DNA of 46,689 nt from positions 1 through 46,689 of the forward strand of contig CAMCVE010000004.1 of assembly GCA_945881775.1 (NCBI GenBank), written 5' to 3'. Positions 18,047 through 25,988 of the stretch are shown here, piece after piece. Each line of letters begins with the position of its first letter. The first letter of the stretch is position 1. The notes beneath the pieces were generated by a model. The model searched no databases, was not told the origin of the DNA, and was given only the letters and a program-made list of their open reading frames with translations. The stretch comes from Bacteriovorax stolpii (GTDB lineage Bacteria; Bdellovibrionota; UBA2428). A program made the position numbers and the translations under genes.

Positions 18047-18083
18047 AGCCCTGTGATTTCGGTCACGGGGCTTTTGAGTTTTC
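18047..18083 (+). terminator. Rho-independent terminator after rpsN
   Basis: AGCCCTGTGA (18047-18056) pairs with TCACGGGGCT (18063-18072) with one wobble, then TTTTGAGTTTTC. A second perfect hairpin, GCTTCGC-TT-GCGAAGC (18008-18023), lies just after the rpsN stop without a T run. Confidence 0.85.
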
Positions 18084-18171
18084 TGGACTTGGGATATGAA
18101 TGCCCGATAGGACTTGGACCGGACCCCTTTCATGAAGGCGCCCGATTCTCGGCGAAAGGAAGATTGTTGAA

Positions 18172-20235
18172 ATGGTAGACTTTTGGTTGTTGGCAGCCCC
18201 TGTGTTGTCCGTGTTGTCGTTGTTGGTCGCTTTCGGATTGTTGCTGAAGGTTCGAGCTTTGCCCCCCGGCAATGCACGCATGGTCGAGATTTCCGGTTAC
18301 ATCCGCGAAGGATCGATGGCCTTTCTCTCTCGCGAATACAAAATTCTTGTGATCTTCGCGATCGTTGGTTTTGCTGTTCTCTGGTTCGCGCTGGGCGCGG
18401 CTACGGCTTCCTCATTCTTGCTCGGGGCTTTCCTGAGTCTCGTGGCAGGATTTATCGGCATGAATGCGGCGACCTCAGCCAACACACGCACGGCTGAAGC
18501 GGCACGTGGCCAAGGTAAAGGTGCTGCGCTGATCGCCGCCTTTGATGGAGGTGCCGTCATGGGTCTCTGTGTGGCAGGTCTGGGCCTTCTTGGGATGAGC
18601 CTCCTCTATCGTTTCTATTCTACGGAAGCGAGCTTCACGCATATTATTCACGGCTTCGGCGCTGGCGCTTCTTCGATCGCGCTCTTCGCGCGTATCGGTG
18701 GTGGTATTTACACCAAGGCTGCCGACGTGGGCGCGGATCTCGCAGGAAAAGTGATCGCGGGCATCCCTGAAGATGATCCTCGTAACCCCGGAGTCATCGC
18801 CGACAACGTGGGCGACAACGTGGGCGACGTCGCGGGTATGGGTGCAGACATTTTCGAAAGTTACGTTGCGGCTTCAGTGGCAGCGATTGCCATTGCGGCC
18901 ACGGCACCTTCTTCGGACATGATGCGTCTCATGGCCTCAGAATCGGATCCTGGTACACTCAAACTTTTTGGAACACTGATCCCCGTTATTTTTGCTACTT
19001 TAGGACTAGGTATCTCTCTCTTCTCAATTCTCGTCTTCCGTTTCTTCAAGAACGCGGCGCCTGCTGTTGCGCTTCGCTACTGCTTGTTGCTTCCCCCAAT
19101 TGGTTTCATTGCTCTGACTTGGCTCGTGGGTGACATGCTGGGACTTTCGACGGGTGTTCTTTGGACCGCGATCGCGGGTGCTGTCGGCGGCGGCATCATC
19201 GGAATGATCACCGATTACTACACCAGCGCAGGACCTGTGATGCGTATTGCGAAGAGCTCACAAGAGGGCGGCGCAGGAACGAACGTGATTTCTGGTCTCG
19301 CTGTGGGCCTTGAGAGCGTCATCGCTCCGATGCTTGTGATCGCGATCGTGGCTGGTATCTCTCACCACTTCCTCGGTCTCTATGGCATCGCACTCTCAGC
19401 GGTCTCGATGCTCGCTGTTACTGCGATGGTCATGACCATCGATGCCTATGGTCCGATCTCTGATAATGCGGGCGGCATCGCTGAAATGAGCGAGCTGGGT
19501 TCCGAAGTGCGTGCGATCACAGACGAGCTCGACGCTGTCGGTAATACGACCGCCGCTATTGGTAAGGGCTTTGCGATCGGTTCGGCGATTCTTACGGTGA
19601 TTGCGCTTTTTGCCGCTTTCAAACTGGAGATTGATTTCGTCCGCACGATGAAGGGCGGCTCTCCTCTGACGTTGGATCTCACAAACGGCATGGTTCTTAT
19701 CGGAATTCTCCTTGGCGGTATTCTTCCTTGTGTCGTCGGTGCAAGCACCATGACGGCTGTGGGTAAGGCTGCTGGGCAGATCGTCCTCGAAATTGGACGT
19801 CAGTTCCGCGAAATTCCTGGGCTTCTAGAAGGCAAGGAAGGTGTGCGTCCCGATGCCGCTGCGTGCGTCGATCTCGCGACCAAAGCCGCTCTCTCGCAAA
19901 TGCTGCTTCCCGGACTCGCTGCGATTGTGGCTCCTCCCGTAATCGGATTCCTGCTCGGTGCGGAAGCTCTGGCAGGTGCGCTTGCCGGTGCGATGATTGT
20001 TGGCGCTGTGATGTCGCTCTTTATGGCAAATGCGGGCGGTGCTTGGGACAACGCCAAGAAATCAATTGAGAAAGGCGCTCTGCCCGGTGAGAAAAAGGGC
20101 TCAGCGGCTCACAAGGCTGCTGTGGTCGGCGATACGGTTGGGGATCCCTTCAAGGACACCTCGGGTCCTGGCATCGCAATTCTCATCAAAGTGATGAGCG
20201 TAGTTTCGCTGATGATCGCCCCACTTCTAGCTTAA
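18172..20235 (+). CDS. hppA: Membrane-bound ion-pumping pyrophosphatase
   Basis: Hydrolyses pyrophosphate and pumps H+ (or Na+) across the membrane. The 687-residue protein has about 16 hydrophobic segments. The substrate-site motifs are DVGADLAGK (185-193) and DNVGDNVGD (211-219), followed by DIFESY. In the motif GNTTAA (457-462) the position that is Lys in potassium-independent enzymes is Ala, which points to the potassium-dependent class. Ion specificity (H+ or Na+) cannot be settled by eye. AAGGA lies 11 bases before the ATG. The acylphosphatase gene follows after 14 bases. Confidence 0.96.
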   Translation: MVDFWLLAAPVLSVLSLLVAFGLLLKVRALPPGNARMVEISGYIREGSMAFLSREYKILVIFAIVGFAVLWFALGAATASSFLLGAFLSLVAGFIGMNAATSANTRTAEAARGQGKGAALIAAFDGGAVMGLCVAGLGLLGMSLLYRFYSTEASFTHIIHGFGAGASSIALFARIGGGIYTKAADVGADLAGKVIAGIPEDDPRNPGVIADNVGDNVGDVAGMGADIFESYVAASVAAIAIAATAPSSDMMRLMASESDPGTLKLFGTLIPVIFATLGLGISLFSILVFRFFKNAAPAVALRYCLLLPPIGFIALTWLVGDMLGLSTGVLWTAIAGAVGGGIIGMITDYYTSAGPVMRIAKSSQEGGAGTNVISGLAVGLESVIAPMLVIAIVAGISHHFLGLYGIALSAVSMLAVTAMVMTIDAYGPISDNAGGIAEMSELGSEVRAITDELDAVGNTTAAIGKGFAIGSAILTVIALFAAFKLEIDFVRTMKGGSPLTLDLTNGMVLIGILLGGILPCVVGASTMTAVGKAAGQIVLEIGRQFREIPGLLEGKEGVRPDAAACVDLATKAALSQMLLPGLAAIVAPPVIGFLLGAEALAGALAGAMIVGAVMSLFMANAGGAWDNAKKSIEKGALPGEKKGSAAHKAAVVGDTVGDPFKDTSGPGIAILIKVMSVVSLMIAPLLA

Positions 20236-20249
20236 TTTAGCTGGTAGCT

Positions 20250-20564
20250 ATGGCTGATTTCTGGAAACCGAGTGCGCAGCAGATCGCCAAGCGCGTTGTT
20301 CTCGAAGGACGCGTTCAGGGGGTCGGCTGTCGTGCTCAGGTGCAGGAATGGGTCGAGTCGATCGGACACATCTCGGGCTATGTGCAGAATCTGGGCGATG
20401 GTCGAGTTGAGATCTGTCTCAAGGGCGACAATTGGCGGATTGAGCGACTGATTGGTATTCTGCGCTCGAAGATGTATCCCCCCGTAAAGATTGACCGGGT
20501 TCTCGAAGAGGACCTGGATTTTGCCTCCTGTCAGATCAACGAAGGCTTTAAGATTCTTAAGTAG
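20250..20564 (+). CDS. acyP: Acylphosphatase
   Basis: Small cytoplasmic enzyme hydrolysing acyl phosphates. The 104-residue product has the family motif GRVQGVGCR (residues 20-28) with the phosphate-binding Arg28, and GYVQNLGDGRVE with the catalytic Asn47. The usual aromatic residue in GVGFR is Cys here. It probably shares a transcript with hppA (14-base gap). Confidence in the family is high; its physiological substrate is unknown. Confidence 0.9.
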   Translation: MADFWKPSAQQIAKRVVLEGRVQGVGCRAQVQEWVESIGHISGYVQNLGDGRVEICLKGDNWRIERLIGILRSKMYPPVKIDRVLEEDLDFASCQINEGFKILK

Positions 20565-20587
20565 ATTGGTAATTGACTCAACAGGTC

Positions 20588-21586
20588 ATGAATCCTAGAT
20601 CTGCTCCCGTGCTAGCGAGCAGGACTTGGTATTTTGGCCGCAGCGGCGGTCGGGGCTTTCTCCGACTCATCCGCAGACTCGGGGGGATTTTACTTCTTTG
20701 TCTGAGTCTTGCGTCTCGCGGCGAAGGGCGCCTTCCCAACTCTTATCGAGACGCGCTGAGAAGCTTCTTTACGCGCAATCCGCCGCAGATGAATGTCGGC
20801 GTGGCGCACATCCACAAGTATCAACTCTCGCCCCGTGATCAGCCTTTTACGGTGTCTGTTGTGGTGCCTGCCTTGCATCCAACCGAGCCCTCAGATCTTG
20901 CAGATCTCGCACTGCAGGACCCCAAGCGTCCCTGGCCCGAGCGTTTTGTCATCACAGATGGCGATCCTGCCGCTCAGATGATTCTTGTCGATCAGCGGCC
21001 AGGCTCTGTTCTCGCGAAGCAGCTCGATGCCATCGTCGTGGACATGGAGCAGCGCGGAGTCAATCTCCAGCAGACCGAGGCTGTCCTGGGGGAGATACGC
21101 GATCACACAAAGGATTACTACAGCCGCTTTGAGTCGAATTTTTTACGAGGAACTCGTGAGGGAGTGCTTCGGCTTGAAGAGCAGGTGCTGAGCCCAGCAG
21201 CTCAACGGGTCTTCCAGAACTTTATCGGGAAAGAAATTTCTGGGAACATTTGGCCTACTGATGACATGAGACCTTCGTTGCCTTTTGAGCATTATTTGGC
21301 AGAGCCTTCGAATACGATGTGCTTTCACAATGCCATGCTCGCAAGCCTAGTCTTGCAACGGGTGGGTGTCGCCCACCGCTTGCGAACGGGATTTGCCAGT
21401 TTCAACAGTCCTTCCTACCTCAACACAGGGCACACGGTGATCGAGCTCGTCGATGGGCGATTTTTGGATCCCACTTGGGGCATTTTGAAGCCCATCAAGC
21501 GACACTCCGAGCATCCCGAATGGATTTCGGGCGGCGCCTGGTGGTGGACGCCGCATGCGCACTATCCCTATCTTGTCTTGGACTGA
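20588..21586 (+). CDS. Exported transglutaminase-like protein
   Basis: A 332-residue protein from the ATG at 20588 (a TTG at 20573 is also in frame). A hydrophobic segment (GGILLLCLSLASRG, near residues 32-45) suggests export. The C-terminal third looks like a transglutaminase/cysteine-peptidase fold: Cys in NTMCFHNAMLASLVL, His in TGHTVIEL and Asp in GRFLDPTWG, in the order C-H-D. The N-terminal ~200 residues match nothing I recognise. It lies just before the alanine racemase gene, so a role at the envelope is plausible, but substrate and activity are unknown. Confidence 0.65.
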   Translation: MNPRSAPVLASRTWYFGRSGGRGFLRLIRRLGGILLLCLSLASRGEGRLPNSYRDALRSFFTRNPPQMNVGVAHIHKYQLSPRDQPFTVSVVVPALHPTEPSDLADLALQDPKRPWPERFVITDGDPAAQMILVDQRPGSVLAKQLDAIVVDMEQRGVNLQQTEAVLGEIRDHTKDYYSRFESNFLRGTREGVLRLEEQVLSPAAQRVFQNFIGKEISGNIWPTDDMRPSLPFEHYLAEPSNTMCFHNAMLASLVLQRVGVAHRLRTGFASFNSPSYLNTGHTVIELVDGRFLDPTWGILKPIKRHSEHPEWISGGAWWWTPHAHYPYLVLD

Positions 21587-21616
21587 AGCTTGTGGGCCCT
21601 CCGGGGAGTGTCGTAT

Positions 21617-22900
21617 GTGTTGGAAAACCGGGGCTTCGGGCCCTTTGCGATTGAAGCGACTCAGCCTAAACTGGTGAGAGTGAAGGCTCCTGAAATTCAT
21701 CTCGATCTGGAGGCGCTCAAAGCGAATTTCGAATGGCTTGCGCTTGCTTCGAGCGCATCAGGAACTCGCTTGCCACTCATGCCGGTGGTGAAGGCCGATG
21801 CTTACGGACACGGATCGGTTCTTATCGCCAAAGCGCTTGAGTCTGCTTTTGATGAGACTCGCCTGCCGTTCTTTTGCGTGGCACGGTGGGCGGAGGCCGC
21901 AGAGCTTCGTAGCGCTTCAGTGAAGACACCAATTCTCGTGCTGAGTCAGTACCTCGCCGAGGAAATTCTAGAGACTCCGTTGGACTCGATTTCTTTGCTT
22001 GTCTCGACGGAGCAAGACTTGCGCAGCCTTGAGCGCCTGCCAGCAGGTGCGCTTGTGCGCCTTAAGGGGGTGCACGTTCACTTTAATACGGGAATGAACC
22101 GTCTTGGGTTTCCCTATTCGATGGGGCCCGTTGCGCTCGAGAAAATTCTATCGCGAATTCTAAAACTCGGACTGAGCGTCGAGGGATTTTCCACCCACTT
22201 GGCCAGGGCCGAAGAGGACCCTTCTGTTCTGACTCATTCACAGCGTTCCCGCTTTGAGGCCGCTTTGGCCGACGCCCGTGCCTCATGGCGGGCGGAGTGG
22301 GGCGTTTTCCCGAAATGGATTCACGTGGCCAACTCGGCCGGACTCTTGCGCGATATGGGGTCACAGGTTACGGCCGCACGTCCTGGACTTTTCCTTTGGG
22401 GAGTCCATCAAGATCTCGAATCAAAGGATCGGCTTGAAGGCGAGTTCCCGAACCTTAAGCTGCGTGCGGTACTCGGCCTGCGCTGCGCTCTCAGAGAAGT
22501 TTTCGAGGTCCAGAAGGGCGAGGGCGTTAGCTACGGGCATCGTTGGATTGCCCCTTCGCGTCGAAGCGTAGGCATTCTCAATTTCGGTTACGCCGATGGA
22601 CTCGCTAGAGCGCTCAGTCGCCGTGAGGGTGAAGCATCGAACTTAAAATTTTGGATTGAAGGTCACCCCGTTTCGATCATCGGAACTGTCACCATGGACA
22701 TGGTGCTTGTGGACCTTACGGAGCACCCTCGGAGTGCTGAGATCGAGGCGCGCGTGCGCAGCGCAGAAGAAACGGTGTGGGCGCAGTGGATTGGTCCTGA
22801 GCAACCTGTCGAGAAACATGCGACGACGCTCGGTACTATTAGCTACGAGATTCTCTGCGATTTATCTCGACGCGTGAAACGTGAGGCCAAACGTGACTAA
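21617..22900 (+). CDS. alr: Alanine racemase
   Basis: PLP enzyme making D-alanine for peptidoglycan. The PLP-binding lysine is in VVKADAYGHG (about residue 59) and the catalytic tyrosine in GVSYGHRW. FSTHLARAEED, VHVANSAGLL and VTMDMVLVDL are further family motifs. I chose GTG at 21617 because GGGGAG lies 8 bases upstream; TTG at 21590 and GTG at 21608 are alternatives. From 21617 it is 427 residues, slightly long. Its end overlaps mlaE by 8 bases. Confidence 0.92.
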   Translation: MLENRGFGPFAIEATQPKLVRVKAPEIHLDLEALKANFEWLALASSASGTRLPLMPVVKADAYGHGSVLIAKALESAFDETRLPFFCVARWAEAAELRSASVKTPILVLSQYLAEEILETPLDSISLLVSTEQDLRSLERLPAGALVRLKGVHVHFNTGMNRLGFPYSMGPVALEKILSRILKLGLSVEGFSTHLARAEEDPSVLTHSQRSRFEAALADARASWRAEWGVFPKWIHVANSAGLLRDMGSQVTAARPGLFLWGVHQDLESKDRLEGEFPNLKLRAVLGLRCALREVFEVQKGEGVSYGHRWIAPSRRSVGILNFGYADGLARALSRREGEASNLKFWIEGHPVSIIGTVTMDMVLVDLTEHPRSAEIEARVRSAEETVWAQWIGPEQPVEKHATTLGTISYEILCDLSRRVKREAKRD

Positions 22901-23648
22901 GCAACTCGAATCACTGGGGCGCTTTTCGCTTTTTGTTTGGAACTCTTTGCTCTGGCTTTTCCGTAAACCGTATCGTTGGAGACTTATCACCGACGAGATA
23001 CTTTTTATCGGCAATGAAAGTCTCTACATCGTCTCGTTAGCTGCGTTCTTTACGGGAGCTGTATTTGCCTATCAGAGCTGGTTGGCTTTTGTGATGGTGG
23101 GTACCGACTCAATGGTCGGAGCTACGGTGTCGCTCGCTCTGGTGCGAGAGATGGGGCCCGTGATGACGGGACTCGTTGTTACGGGGCGCGCAGGTGCTGC
23201 GATGGCTGCTCAGATTGGCAACATGCGAGTGACGGAACAGATTGACGCCCTTGAAGTGATGGCGGTTTCACCGCTGCAGTTTTTGGTTTCGCCAAAACTT
23301 GTTGCAGGCACAATCTCGTTGCCACTTCTCACAGCCATTTTTGGAATGGTGGGCAATCTCGGCGGTTATGTCGTTGCCGTCTGGGTGTGCGGCGTAGATC
23401 CGGGTATTTACATTTCAAAATTGAAATACTTCATGGATCCTTGGGATTTTTATCATGGCCTCATTAAATCGGGGTTCTTCGGATTTTTGCTCACCGCAAT
23501 CGGGTGTTACTCGGGCTATCGAGCCAAGAACGGTGCTCAAGGGGTTGGAAAAGCGACCAACGACGCCGTGGTGAGTGGCTTCATCGTGATCTTGGTCTTG
23601 GATTATTTCTTAAGCATCCTGGTCCCAACGGGTGTGCGGGTGCAGTGA
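22893..23648 (+). CDS. mlaE: MlaE-type ABC transporter permease
   Basis: Inner-membrane permease of an MCE lipid transport system that moves phospholipid between the inner and outer membranes. The 251-residue protein has about five hydrophobic segments and the family motifs LVREMGPVMTGLVVTGRAGAA and GNMRVTEQIDALEVM. The GTG at 22893 is preferred because GAGG at 22883-22886 gives proper spacing; a GTG at 22881 is also in frame. It overlaps alr by 8 bases and precedes the ATPase by 10 bases, so alr-mlaE-mlaF-mlaD look like one transcript. Confidence 0.92.
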   Translation: MTKQLESLGRFSLFVWNSLLWLFRKPYRWRLITDEILFIGNESLYIVSLAAFFTGAVFAYQSWLAFVMVGTDSMVGATVSLALVREMGPVMTGLVVTGRAGAAMAAQIGNMRVTEQIDALEVMAVSPLQFLVSPKLVAGTISLPLLTAIFGMVGNLGGYVVAVWVCGVDPGIYISKLKYFMDPWDFYHGLIKSGFFGFLLTAIGCYSGYRAKNGAQGVGKATNDAVVSGFIVILVLDYFLSILVPTGVRVQ

Positions 23649-23658
23649 GACAATTCTG

Positions 23659-24441
23659 ATGAATGATCAAGACGTAGCCCTCGAGTTCAAAGAAGTCTGG
23701 AAGAAGTTCTCTAACTCTGCGACACCGACCTTGGCGGGCATGAGTTTTCAAGTCCGCAAAGGCTCGATCCATGTGCTGCTGGGGCACTCTGGAGCAGGGA
23801 AGTCGGTAACCCTGAAGCACTTTCTTGGGCTGATCGTTCCCGACGAGGGGCATATTTTTGTTAAGGGTCAAGATATTGGCAAGTGTGGTGATGTTGAACT
23901 GACCCGGCTTCGTAAAACATTCGGAATGCTGTTTCAGAACTCGGCACTTTTTGACGGCTTGGATGTTCTCGAGAATGTTGCGTTTCCCCTGAGGGAACAC
24001 CGTCGTGAGATGAGAGAGGAAGAGATTGTTCGCCGTGTCGAAGATCTTCTTGAGAGCGTCGAGCTGCGCAATATTGTGCAAAAAATGCCAAGTGAACTCT
24101 CCGGTGGCATGCGAAAACGGGTTGGTCTCGCGAGGGCGATTGCCTTGGGCCCAGAAATCTTACTTTTTGACGAACCCACCACGGGTCTCGATCCCGAAAC
24201 CGCGCGCGTGATTGATGATCTGATTGTCTCGACGACCCGGCGACTGAAGGCGACATCATTGATTATTTCCCATGATATCCATGCCAGCCTACGCATTGCG
24301 GATTTTGTGAGTATGATATGGGAAGGGCGCATCATTGAGACTGCGTCACCAGCGGATTTTGTAAAAAGTAGAGATCCTGTGGTGAAACAGTTCCTCGAGA
24401 GCGCTGGAGTGACAGCGGTATCGAACGCAGGGAAATTATGA
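23659..24441 (+). CDS. mlaF: MlaF-type ABC transporter ATPase
   Basis: Powers the MlaE permease. The 260-residue protein has Walker A GHSGAGKS, the Q-loop in GMLFQNSALFD, the signature LSGGMRKR, Walker B with DEPTTGLDP and the H-loop ISHDIHA. The GMLFQ and LSGGMRKRVGLARA blocks are typical of the Mla/Ttg2A/Mkl class. The ATG at 23659 is taken rather than earlier in-frame codons that overlap mlaE. Its end overlaps the next start by 4 bases (ATGA). Confidence 0.94.
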   Translation: MNDQDVALEFKEVWKKFSNSATPTLAGMSFQVRKGSIHVLLGHSGAGKSVTLKHFLGLIVPDEGHIFVKGQDIGKCGDVELTRLRKTFGMLFQNSALFDGLDVLENVAFPLREHRREMREEEIVRRVEDLLESVELRNIVQKMPSELSGGMRKRVGLARAIALGPEILLFDEPTTGLDPETARVIDDLIVSTTRRLKATSLIISHDIHASLRIADFVSMIWEGRIIETASPADFVKSRDPVVKQFLESAGVTAVSNAGKL

Positions 24442-25988
24442 AGACACCAGCAAAGGGAATATCTCGAGAGCTCCAAGTCGGATTCTTTGTATTCATTGGC
24501 TTGCTGGTTGTGGCTGCTTTTTCGTTTCGAATTACCGACACGCCTGTTTTCTACTCAGGGACTCGGGTCACCGCTTATCTGGATGATGCCACTGGACTCT
24601 TTAAGAAGTCTAAAGTGAAGATGGCCGGTATTGATATCGGCTTGGTGACGGATATCCGCCTCAAGGATGGACGCGCTGAGATTGAACTCACGATCAACAA
24701 GGGTGTGGACATTCCGGCGGGCGTCCAAGTCGTGCCGCGACCCCTTGGTATTTTGGGCGATAAATACCTTGAAATTTCACTTCCAAAGCGCGACGCCACG
24801 ACCCCGAAACCGGCCTCTCCGGCTTCGGATCTTGCTCCTGAAGACGAGGCTGTGGACGAATCATCGTGGTTGCGTCGTTTGCCTGGACTCGTGTTGCCAT
24901 CTGCCTACGCGCAGAGCTCGCGGAAGTCCGATCAGAAAAAAGCCGCAGGCAAAGGGCTTTCAGAGGGTGATGTCCTGCCTGCCGTAAACTCGGGTGCGAC
25001 AATCGACGATCTCACCAAGCAGATGAGCGACATCGGCAATGACATGAAGATTATCTCGTCGAGTATCCGTAAACTCGTCGAGGGTAAGAAGATCGATTCG
25101 CCCTTAGGGCGGACTTTGGAGAACACCGAGCAGTTGACGGCCAACCTCAATAAAGTCGTTGCCGAGAACCGCACGGACATGAAAAAAATTACGAAAGCGC
25201 TCGCCAACTTGGCGGAGTCGCTTCAGGACGTGACGAGCGACAAGTCTAAAACCAATCTTGGCAAGGACATTCAAAAACTAGCTCGCTCCGCAGACAAACT
25301 TGCGGAGACGGTTAAGAACATCGAGAGTATCACGGGTAAGATTGATCGAGGTGAAGGAACCCTCGGTCGGCTTGTGAATGATCCGACGGCAGCTTCCGAG
25401 TTCAACAAGACCTTGATCACGCTCAATGCGGCACTCGATCGAGCCGAACGCACGCGGATCTTCCTCGAAGCGGTGCCTGAGTACAATCTTAAGGCTGAAG
25501 AGATGAAAACTTATGTGGGGCTCAGACTCGCTCCTCGTGACAACACTTCGTATATCGGTCGAGTGATTGTGCGTCCCGAAGGCACGTCTTCGACCAAAAT
25601 CACTCGCACCCGTGTCAACGGGGGCCCTGAGACCGTCACCGAAGAGATCGAGCAGAATCCCGCCGGGCTTGCTTTTTCGTTTCAGTACGCAAAGCGTTTC
25701 TGGGATACGGCCTTTCGTGTCGGTCTTTTTGAAAGCACGGGTGGTCTCGCTTTGGATCAATTTGTTTGGAAGGACAATTTGCGCCTGAGTGCCGAGATTT
25801 TTGATTTCGAAAAAGGACAAAACCCCAATCTCAAGCTGACCATTGCCGGAAATTTCATGAGTATTTTTGTTGTTCAGGTCGGCATGGAGCGGAGCCTCGG
25901 TGGTGAGTCTTTCGGTTTTGTGGGAGCTGGCCTGAGCTTCTCCGATGAGGATCTGAAGACCGTTCTTCTTTTTCCTGGAGTACCCTGA
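24438..25988 (+). CDS. MCE-domain protein with coiled coil and beta-rich C-terminal region
   Basis: The substrate-binding partner of the MlaEF transporter. Domains in the 516 residues: N-terminal membrane anchor (about 14-31), MCE domain (about 38-115, with GIDIGLVTDIRL and PLGILGDKYLEI), an acidic/proline linker (118-165), a long helical region (about 185-345), and a beta-rich segment from residue ~350. That last part has alternating hydrophobic strands (YVGLRLAPR, LAFSFQYAKRFWDTAFRVGL, FGFVGAGLSFS). Plain MlaD is about 180 residues. The C-terminal region may be an outer-membrane or bridge module; that is inference. Confidence 0.85.
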   Translation: MKTPAKGISRELQVGFFVFIGLLVVAAFSFRITDTPVFYSGTRVTAYLDDATGLFKKSKVKMAGIDIGLVTDIRLKDGRAEIELTINKGVDIPAGVQVVPRPLGILGDKYLEISLPKRDATTPKPASPASDLAPEDEAVDESSWLRRLPGLVLPSAYAQSSRKSDQKKAAGKGLSEGDVLPAVNSGATIDDLTKQMSDIGNDMKIISSSIRKLVEGKKIDSPLGRTLENTEQLTANLNKVVAENRTDMKKITKALANLAESLQDVTSDKSKTNLGKDIQKLARSADKLAETVKNIESITGKIDRGEGTLGRLVNDPTAASEFNKTLITLNAALDRAERTRIFLEAVPEYNLKAEEMKTYVGLRLAPRDNTSYIGRVIVRPEGTSSTKITRTRVNGGPETVTEEIEQNPAGLAFSFQYAKRFWDTAFRVGLFESTGGLALDQFVWKDNLRLSAEIFDFEKGQNPNLKLTIAGNFMSIFVVQVGMERSLGGESFGFVGAGLSFSDEDLKTVLLFPGVP

